A stretch of 64,000 nt of DNA from Ascochyta rabiei (Eukaryota; Ascomycota; Dothideomycetes; Pleosporales; Didymellaceae): NCBI RefSeq assembly GCF_004011695.2, contig NC_082405.1:3285001-3349000 (forward strand), in the 5' to 3' direction. The position numbers and the translations under genes are program-made. Below, one piece after another: positions 56,601 to 64,000 of this stretch; the stretch's first letter is position 1; each line of letters opens with the position of its first letter. The notes beneath the pieces were generated by a model. The model was not told the origin of the DNA, ran no database searches, and saw only the letters and a program-made list of their open reading frames with translations.

Positions 56601-58023
56601 TCACAGTGCTGGCGGTTGTAGAGCAGACAGGGGTTACAGTTGTTGTTGTGCTGTACCAGGCGCTAATTAACAATCTGGTAGAACGCATTTAGAGCAGCGG
56701 CGTGGAGTGTATAGAGTGGAAGCATGGTAAGAACAACCCAGCATCTGTCGTTGTGGTCAGCGCAGACAACGCTGGTAACATTCTTAACATAAGTAACTTC
56801 TTAGCGTACGCAGGGTTGCTGCTTCAGAAGGGGCTGCTGCGACGGGTGGTGGTGGATGAGTGTCATCTCGTCTTCTCAGCACACAGCTGGCGGCCGAAGC
56901 TGGCGCTGCTGAAGAACTTGCGGCTGCTTAGCTGCCTGATCGTGCTTATAACAGCGACGTTGCCACCAGTGTAGGAGCACGCGCTGGAGTTGAGCATGCT
57001 TATACAAAACGTAACGTATATACAGGCAAGCACTATACAGCTAAACACGCGCTACTATGTCTTGTGGTGCGAGCCAGAGCAGAAGGAAGAGATGGCTGTG
57101 ACGATTGGCTTGCGGCGTTAGGCACAGCTGCGGGAGCGTGGGCTGAAGGGGGTTGTGTACTGCCGGAGCAAGACGCTGTGCAAGGACATAGCAGCCGCGC
57201 TTGGCTGTGCGTTTTATCACGCAGGTGTTAAGGACAAGGAAAAAGCGGAGAAGCTGGAGAGGTGGGAGCAAGAGGGCGGGCTAATAGTAGCAACATCCGC
57301 GCTAGGCACTGGCGTAGACTACCTGGGGATTGTGTACATCTTGCACGTGGGCATGCTGTGGAGCATGATCGACTACGCGCAGGAGAGCGGGCAAGGCAGG
57401 AGAGCGGGCAAGGCAGGAGAGCAGGCGAGGCGGTGGATTCGGTGATACTGGTGGGGCACGGCAAGGTGGAGCAGACGCTGGCCGTGCAGCCGGACAACAT
57501 TAACGTGTCAGCAATAGGGCTTTTTATTGTTAGTAGCGGCTGTTAGCGGCTGCTAATGAGTCGGTACATAGATCGGATCGGGGTAAGCTGCAGCGACTTG
57601 GAGGGAGCGGCTGGCTGTGACCGGTGCGGAGACGGGGTCCGGCCGTGGCTGGACAAGCAGCAGAGGCACAGGCGCGAATGGGGGCAGGTAGAGCAGCTGT
57701 TTAACGAGCTGCGGGCTGGGTGCGTGGCGTGCTGCATAATAGACGAGGCGGGCAGCGAAGAGTGGCGTCAGCACAGGACAATGCAGTGCGCAGCGCACCA
57801 GGGCGTGACAGGGAGAGAGCTGGACGACTTCCGGATAGCGATGACCCGAGCGAGAGGCGCGAGCAGGAACAAGACGGTCAAGAACAACTGCTGGAGGTGC
57901 TGGGTTAGTCAGAAGTACTGCGCGACAGGGGAGGACAAGGAGGCGAGGTGTCAATGGCCGAACGTGGTGGTGCTGTTGGCAAGAGCAGCAGGGCAGGTAG
58001 AGAAGGGGGTAGAGATTATCTGA
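53681..58023 (+). pseudogene. Telomere-linked RecQ-like helicase, copy 2 (divergent paralogue), inactivated
   Basis: ATG at 53681 (MDQARQNHTTALQQRSNNKQ) opens a frame that stays in register to 57400 with many TAG/TAA. The N-terminus has two Cys/His finger-like parts (VCKDHQTGVVNLNTHLLQHH and CRTCALVTVSKDKLRQHCKK). Recombinase-like residues are GQPGRGSE (Arg 675), YYKSQ (Lys 709), LDYRHTAVGLGR (Arg 794) and Tyr 848. Helicase motifs are LPTGGGKSLLF (from 964), VVVDECHLVF (DECH intact at 1059-1062), LITATLPP, VATSALGTGVDYLG and DYAQESGQGRRAG. A 17-bp duplication there shifts the frame; the second frame continues AVDSVILVGHGKVEQTL and the Cys-rich end GCDRCGDGV ... CWRCWVSQKYC. It is more distant from copy 1 than copy 3 is in the N-terminal part. 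Confidence 0.88.
57382..57432 (+). repeat. 17-bp tandem duplication within helicase motif VI
   Basis: GGAGAGCGGGCAAGGCA occurs at 57382-57398 and 57399-57415, followed by a third, diverged unit (GGAGAGCAGGCGAGGCG). Without the second unit the frame reads QESGQGRRAGEAVDSVIL and continues open; with it the frame ends soon after as RRWIR. Confidence 0.85.
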
Positions 58024-58376
58024 CAGTGCGGGTACAGCGGAGAGATAGGAGGGGATTGGAAGGCGTATGCGGCGTGGCTAGGCAAGTAACACACTGTCAG
58101 GGTGTAGGATAAGCGCGAGTTGTTCAGTAACGCAATGGTAGTTGCGGTTTAGGTAGCGTTGTTTATAACAGAGAACTGCGAGGCATAGGTAGAGATAGAA
58201 TAGGATTAATGTTAAATTAAGGTTCAATGTCTAGCTGATACAGATTTGGCACTGCAACTATGTAGAACTAGAGCAATGTGCACTTTGCAGTTGGTGCTAA
58301 GAGAAGAAGAGGGGGGCGGGGGGCCCGTGGATGTGCCCCCCCCGGAGCGAAGCGACAGAGAGGTTAGGGTAGAAAG

Positions 58377-58900
58377 AAAAGGGGTGGGCGGGGGGCCTGT
58401 GGATGTGCCCCCCGAAGCGCAGCGTTCGAGAGTAAAGGAGGGGAGGTGGTTGAGACCGCGGAGCGGGACTGGAGGAGAGTAGCAGGTAAGCAGGGTGAAG
58501 AAGAGGGAGTAGGTAGGCGGTGGGCCCGTTAGATGTTACATAAGAGCGAAGAGGCAGTAGAGGCAGATGTAGAGATAGATAAGCGGTACAGAAAGCGGAT
58601 TTAGGGCGAATTTTTCAGCAACGCAATAGTAGTAGTGATTAGAGTGGTGTTGTTTATGCAGCAGTACAACAGTGCGCAGGTAGTAGAGATAGACTGGCGT
58701 TAGCGTTAAGGTTGAGTTAAGGTTGCGTATCTCGGAGATGCTCAGCTGACTTGCGCGCGCGCATTATGTAAGAGTTAGGGAAGTTAAAATCAATAAACAG
58801 TAACACAAACAGTGCAGACGTGCAGAAAAAGAAGACAGAATAGACGTTTTAGCTATAAGATAGCAGTAAGCAGGTTGGCGTTAAGGCAGAAAAAAAATAA
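58377..58900 (+). repeat. Long direct repeat, copy 1 (partner 59569-60080)
   Basis: Both copies contain GGAGGGGAGGTGGTTRAGACC, GATAGATAAGCGGTACAGA, GAGTGGTGTTGTTTATGCAG, and TAAACAGTRACACAAACAGT in the same order. Spacing between copies is about 1.19 kb. Differences are substitutions and small indels. Confidence 0.85.
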
Positions 58901-58959
58901 AAAATAAAAAAATAGTAGAGTTAGGTCCGGGCTGGTACGCAAGTTAGAGTATGGTTAGG

Positions 58960-61680
58960 GTTAGTTGTATCAGCAGAGCGTAAGTAGAAGCCTGTAGGAA
59001 GGCTCTGGACCCTGTAGAGAGTGTAATGTAGGCCCGTTTAAGAGTGCAGAGAGAAGCGCAGTAGGAGGAAAAGAGGGGCGTAGACTACAATAGAGGGTAA
59101 CAAGCAGGTAAAAGAGGCTGCAAGCCCAAGAAGATTAGCTGTTAACAGTAGAGATTACAACATTAAGCCGTAAGGGAGTGCAAGGGGAGATAAAAGAGGA
59201 AGAGGGTAGATAGAAGGCCCGTAAGGTGTCAGGCAGGAGCGAAGAGGCAGGTGCAGAGTTGGGTGAGGGGGCGGACGCAAGTCAGGGTTAGGGTTACCGG
59301 TATTTGGGGCAAGCAGACAATAAACAGGGGCAACAAACAGCAGAAGAAAGTAAGAAGGGCTAACAAGGAGCACATACAGTAAGGGTAGAAGACAAGCAGA
59401 TATTAGAGGGGTGGTTAGAGGAGGAGTTAGGTTCCGGACCGGACGCAAGTCAGGGTTAGGGTTACTGGTATTTGGGGCAAGGTAATTATCAACAAGAGCG
59501 ACAAAGCAGGGCAAGGTGGTGCAGAGCAAAGATAAGAAGCGCTGGGGCGCAGAGAGCAGCAGAGACAAGAGAAGAGGGGGGCGGGGGGCCCGTGGATATG
59601 CCCCCGGAGCAGAGCGGTTGAGAGTGAAGGAGGGGAGGTGGTTAAGACCGCGGAGCGGAATAGAGGAGAGTAGCAGGTAAGCAGGATGAAGAAGAGAAGG
59701 TGGGTGGGCAGTAGGCCCGTCAAGTGTCACATAATAGTGAAGAGGCAGTTATAAAGATAGATAAGCGGTACAGAGAGCAGGTTAAAGGCGAATTTTTTTT
59801 AGCAACGCAATGGTAGTAGCAATTAGAGTGGTGTTGTTTATGCAGCAGTATAACAGCGCGCAGGTAGCAGAGACAGAATCAGGTTAGCGTTGGGGCTGAA
59901 TTAAGGTTGCGCATTTTTAGAGATGCTTAGCTGACTTGCATGCGAGAGCATCACGCAAAAATCAAGGAAGTTAAAATAAATAAACAGTGACACAAACAGT
60001 GCAAACGTGCAGAGGAGAAGACAGAATAGACATTTGGCTGTAAGATGGCAGCAAGCAGGTTGGTGTTGAGGCAGAGATAGATTCAGGAGGGAGACGCAGG
60101 TTAGAGTTAAGGTAACCCGTATTTAAGGGGAGCAGTCGACAGCACAAGAAAGGAAGCAGATGCCCTGTCAGAGAGTGCAGCAGTAGGCATGAGGAGGAAA
60201 TGTATTTAGAGAGAAGGGAGTAGGTACAAGGCCTGTAAGGTGGGTGTCACGGAATGGTTACACGCAGATAGAAAGCAGGACAAGCAGAAGAAGCGGTCGA
60301 GCCGGCAGAGCGGAACGAAAAGGAGAAGCGGAACGGGAAGGAGAAGCGGAACAGGAGGGGAGAAGAGGGAGGAGAGAAGAAGAGAGAGAAGCGCAGCGAT
60401 GAAGTTAGGTTTTAGGTCTGGACGTAAGTTAGGGTTAGGGTTATCTGTATTCGGGGAGAGTAGACATCAAGACATCAGCAAACGCGGAGGCCGTTGGCTG
60501 TTAGCTGTTATCCGTTACGGCAGTTCGTAACAGAGAATTGTTTCAACAGCCCCGTTGAAGCAGAGAAGTTCAAGAAGAGTTGAATTGAGAAGTTAATTCA
60601 GGAAAAGTTGAGATCAAGGAAAGGTCAATAAAAGAGCGAGACAATTAAAGGAAAGTGGAGAAAGAAGAGAGTTAAGTTGTAAAGAGAAAAAAGGAGAGAA
60701 GCAGTAAAGAACGTGGTGGGCCCGTGAGAAGGTGTCAAGAGAGAGGAAGGAGGGGAGGGCGGCGGGCCCGTGGATACGCCCCCGGAGCGAAGCAACAGGA
60801 AGAGTTAAAAGTAGAAAGAAGAAGAGGTAGGTAGGCGGTAGGTTCGTTAGGTGTTAAAGAAGGCCCGTTAGGTGTTACAAGGAGCGCAGCAACAGAGGAA
60901 AAAAAGGCCCCGCAAGCCGTGCAGAAAGAAGGAGAGCCCGCAAACTGTTAAGAAAGAAGGGGGGTAGGTGGTGGGCCCGTGGTAGTGCACATGAAGCGCA
61001 GCGGTCAAGGTGAGAGAAGGATCAGGCGGTGGGCCCGTCAGGTGTTACAGAGAAGCCGAGCGCAGCGGTGAAGTAGAAGGGTTGGGCGGTAGGCCCATGG
61101 GGAGGCACAAGAAGCGCAGCGGTTAAGAAAAGAGAAGACGTGGGTGACAGAGCCGTGATGAGGTATCATTAAGAGGTTAACATAGCAAAGCAGTAGAGAG
61201 GTAAGCCGTGATAATGTATTACAAGGACGCCGAACGAAGTAGTTGACAATAGCACAGGGCAAGAAGAGGCCGACAGTAAGGCGTACAACCTGTAGAGGTG
61301 CCCCCGAGCCCGTAGAGAGGTCCGTAACCCGTGAAGAGACCCCCGTAACCGGTGCGTTAGTGACGCGTAACAGGGGTGTAGCAGATACCCGCCGAGAGTG
61401 CAGCAAGCGTCAACGGAAGCGTGGTTGAGACTGGTAAGAGACGACAGCAAACAGCCCGTAAAAGGCCCTGTAACCCGCAAGAAGGTTAACAGAGCAAGCA
61501 GATCAGTTGTTAAAAGCAGAAGAGCACAGCATCAAACTGTGGAAATGATCGAGACAGCGTTTAGGGGAGAAGAACCGATAGGGGGTCCGTAAGGCGTCAC
61601 AAGAGAGTAAGCGTAACAAAGACGTCAGATAAGTGAAGTTAGGTTCAGGACCAGACACAGGTCAAGGTTAGGGTTAGGGT
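58960..61680 (+). repeat. Dispersed module with telomere-like TTAGGG core (5-6 copies)
   Basis: A module of the type GGACGCAAGTCAGGGTTAGG followed by GTTACCGGTATTTGGGGCAAG occurs near 58930-58975, 59272-59316, 59447-59489, 60085-60130 (decayed), 60418-60460 and 61648-61700. Similar sequences lie at 52800-52870 and 52965-53006. All are in the same orientation. Confidence 0.8.
59569..60080 (+). repeat. Long direct repeat, copy 2 (partner 58377-58900)
   Basis: See partner; order of shared blocks is identical. A TTAGGG module lies just upstream of both copies' neighbours, so module plus repeat may form one larger subtelomeric unit. Confidence 0.85.
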
Positions 61681-62111
61681 TACCCGCATTTGCAGGCCGG
61701 CAACCGGTAGAGGGTATAACGGAAATCTGTCCGAGAGTGCACAGGGCATATTGAGCGGTAGAGAGACGCGCCCGTAAACCGAAAAGGCCGTGACGCGCAA
61801 GAGAGGGGTGGGCGGAGGGCCCGTGGATGTGCCCCCGAACCCGTAGAAAGACAGGTAACAGGCAGGAAACAGCTGTAACCCGAGAACAGACCCGTAATTT
61901 GAGCGTAAGAGAGAGAAGGGGTAGGCAGTAGGCAGTAGGCGCGTCAGGTGTCACAGAGAAGCCGAACGCAGCAGTTAAAGAGAGAGAAGTAAGCGCACAA
62001 AAGACGTGTCAGAGTATTAGGATGGAGAGGATAAAGGAGTAGGTAGAGTATTAGGGCAGAGAGGATGAACGGGTAGATAGTAGGGTAGAATAGATAACAG
62101 CACGTAAGAAA

Positions 62112-62321
62112 ATGCGGAGGCGTTATACAGTTCCTGTTAGGCCGTTGCCTATCCCAGGGCTGCAACTGGAGGCAGTACTTCCTCCAGTTTTCAACGTACT
62201 AGGATATTCATTTTCCCTGCGTAGACTATATCACGTATGGCTGACTCCAGAAAACTTAAAGCAATTGGTCCAGTTAGGTTTCTACCAGTCAATTAACCCC
62301 AAATTTAAGTATGTTAATTAG
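62112..62321 (+). CDS. Hypothetical 69-aa protein
   Basis: ATG to TAG, starting MRRRYTVPVRPLPIPGLQLE and ending INPKFKYVN. No stop of RIP type, no domain, no signal peptide. It stands alone between subtelomeric repeats and helicase copy 3 and could be an exon or a chance frame. Confidence 0.25.
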   Translation: MRRRYTVPVRPLPIPGLQLEAVLPPVFNVLGYSFSLRRLYHVWLTPENLKQLVQLGFYQSINPKFKYVN

Positions 62322-62485
62322 CGCATTTAGTTATATGCTCCAGCAAAATTATATCCCTACAGCATGCGTGGTTACGTGCGTTAGGGTTTTGTGTTGGAGG
62401 TTGGGGTAAGGTTTGTGAGGTTGGGAGAACCCAAGCGACCAGGTTCGGAGACGTTCTGAGATAACGACCAGCGATTACAAACGTT

Positions 62486-62517
62486 AACTACGCGCGTAGT
62501 TGTATCACATATATAAG
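62486..62517 (+). promoter_or_regulatory. Palindrome plus TATA box upstream of helicase copy 3
   Basis: AACTACGCGCGTAGTT (62486-62501) is a perfect 16-bp palindrome. TATATAAG follows at 62510-62517, about 155 bp before the ATG at 62671. The arrangement looks like an intact promoter with an operator-like site. Confidence 0.5.
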
Positions 62518-62670
62518 AGGTAGGACGCGTCCACAACGCAATATATAACATGTAGACCGTAGTTAAGTATAGTGAAATACAAACAATTACTGGTAACCCA
62601 CAGTGTGCTAGCACAACCCCGTGTCGCCAATTGTCATCATTCATCCACAGTTCAACGTTCAGCAGCAATT

Positions 62671-63735
62671 ATGACAGAGGATAGCGTTGCAGGCGAGTAT
62701 TTTAAGCATTTGGTTAAGTACGCGTTGGCAGTTTGCAAAGAGTGTAGACACGGCGTTTTGCCCAGCCAGGTCAGGAGTCATTTGCAGCGTCATCGTGTCA
62801 GCCGGAAGCAAGCCGAGTTAGTAGCAGAAGACGTGAGCAGTTAGGCCAGATTAATTCAATATGCAGGAGAGTTAGAAGTGCTGAGCCAGGCCATTCAGCC
62901 TATACATTAGTTGCTGGTTTACGCAGACAGGTTAATGTGTCAGGTAGACGCAGACCATTGCCGTCAGATATTCCGAAGCGCAGAGGCAATGAGGAAGCAT
63001 TGGCAGAAGACCCACAGTTGGTTAGTAGCAGGAAAAGGAGGTCGTCCGAGCTGGGTAGAGAAGGCAGAGATACAAGAGCGCATCAGCAAGGGTTGTAAGA
63101 GAATCCATTGCCAGCGGTTATTAGTCCAGGGCCTGGGGTCGCAGTATTTTGAGGTTGAGCAGCCCGACGACAATGGCCCAGACGTTGTGCCAGATGGCGA
63201 CGCGGCATAGGCGCAGGTAGGCGAGCAGATGGCCAAGGCGTGGGCTAACGTCGAGATGCGGACGCAAAACACCATCCAGGAGGGAGAGAAAGACGAGGTA
63301 AACCTGTGGTTGGAGCGGACGCAGTGGTTGCCGTATTTAGTGGGCATGGAGCGACCCGAGCTGATGGCGTGCATCGAGGAACCCGTGGCAGAGCCCGATC
63401 CCAGGCAGGAGCAGCAGGCCGAGCCCGTAGAGGCAGCAATGTGGGCAGCGATGGAGGGATTGGCGCGGTTCAGTCAAGCGTCCGTCATCCACCGCATCGG
63501 CGTGTTCGTGCAGCTGGAGGCGATCTGGACAGAGAAGCACCAGACGCGATTCCAGCCGTTGCAGCCGTACATGGACGAGAAGTCGATTAGCAACCACACG
63601 CGGCCGTGGCAGCAGATATTAATGTTTTTCGCACAAACGCAACAGGAGCACGCGTGGAAGAGTCCAGCGTATCGTTTCACCCGCCAGCAGCGAGAGGCAT
63701 GGGAGGCGTTGGTCGAGGCGGCGGAGAGAAGCGTC

Positions 63736-63767
<32 letters not shown>

Positions 63768-64000
63768 GGAAGAGGTGGAGGACGAAGACGAAGAAGACAA
63801 GACCATGGCAGACGTCGACGAAGCCATCGACGAGATGGAGACAGACACAGCCGAGCCCACCACCAACGCCATTAGTGAGCCAGAGAGGTTGTTGAGCATC
63901 CAGAAGGCGTGTTTGGAGTTTTGCATTGCGTTGTTAAGCCAGTTAATCACGCGCAAGGAGTACGACAGCCTGTTAGTGTGCGCATTAGCCGTGTTGGGCG
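62671..64000 (+). pseudogene. Telomere-linked helicase, copy 3, N-terminal part, cut by window edge
   Basis: ATG at 62671 (MTEDSVAGEYFKHLVKYALA) starts 443 codons reaching the window end. Only three in-frame stops are seen (62842, 62908, 63208), and 63211-64000 is fully open. It aligns along its length with copy 1: CKECRHGVLPSQVRSHLQRH finger, KGCKRIHCQRLL, QKAC..FCIALLSQ, VCALAVLG. A long Glu/Asp tract (about residues 355-380) replaces the acidic tract of copy 1. Recombinase-like and helicase parts would lie beyond the window. Because of the three stops it is called a pseudogene, though sequencing or RNA editing effects cannot be judged. Confidence 0.85.

Larger units (their letters stand above)
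58024..62111. other. Subtelomeric repeat region between helicase copies 2 and 3
   Basis: Purine-rich sequence on the plus strand with no convincing gene. It contains repeated modules: a GGGCCCGTGGATGTGCCCCC motif, a motif of the type GGCCCGTCAGGTGTCACA, GAGCGCAGCGGT-type tags, and telomere-like modules. Open frames here (for example 59155-59730 minus) follow the repeats and lack domains. Confidence 0.6.

Noticed and set aside
57556..58023. Separate small gene after helicase copy 2
   Set aside because: It is the helicase C-terminus continuing in the frame shifted by the 17-bp duplication.
59155..59730. Pro/Leu-rich minus-strand frame of 191 codons
   Set aside because: It covers the purine-rich subtelomeric repeats and has no domain; strand composition explains the lack of stops.

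Overview
The window reads as subtelomeric DNA from a filamentous ascomycete that performs repeat-induced point mutation (RIP). Evidence: multi-kilobase reading frames are broken mostly by TAG/TAA that look like mutated CAG, CAA or TGG codons, with catalytic Asp to Asn, Glu to Lys and His to Tyr changes. TTAGGG-type motifs occur in the right part, and a small gene has a canonical fungal intron. The exact species or class cannot be decided by reading.

Layout. 1-2828: the 5' part of a minus-strand Ty3/gypsy element (RT, gag, LTR), cut by the window edge. 3331-5840: two inverted copies of a dispersed repeat flanking a 1863-bp pogo/Fot1-like transposon. 6400-10784: a less AT-rich island with a decayed telomere-linked-helicase fragment, a Mutator-like element (858 bp, 9-bp target duplication) and a probable small secreted six-cysteine protein gene with one intron. 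10785-14491: a pogo element with a second 1863-bp copy inserted near its start codon; target duplications are visible at both levels. 15076-26830: nested LTR elements, including a complete 5197-bp copia element (162-bp LTRs, GAAGC target duplication) inside a gypsy pol gene.

26831-45640: about 19 kb of heavily RIP-mutated DNA that is mostly not an ordinary transposon. It holds decayed frames on the plus strand, including a C3HC4 RING finger and a protein with a dsRNA-binding-like region followed by a Gfd2/YDR514C-like DEDDh exonuclease fold. It also carries a 434-bp MITE and recurrent palindromes. Because RIP needs duplicated DNA, this block was probably part of a large multigene repeat.

45982-64000: a GC-richer subtelomeric block. 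A decayed minus-strand gene of unknown function lies head to head with telomere-linked RecQ-like helicase copy 1 (47990-52843). Copy 2 (53681-58023) follows, then 4.6 kb of repeats with telomere-like motifs, then the start of copy 3 (62671 to the edge). Copy 1 has one uninterrupted frame with only nonsense and missense damage. Copy 2 has in addition a 17-bp duplication that shifts the frame at helicase motif VI. Copy 3 is the least damaged within the window. Between the N-terminal zinc-finger region and the helicase, copies 1 and 2 show residues arranged like a tyrosine-recombinase active site. All telomere-like motifs point the same way (TTAGGG on the + strand), as expected if the chromosome end lies to the right. 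The only genes that look potentially functional in the window are the secreted protein at 8442-8784 and, weakly, small frames at 7253-7525 and 62112-62321.
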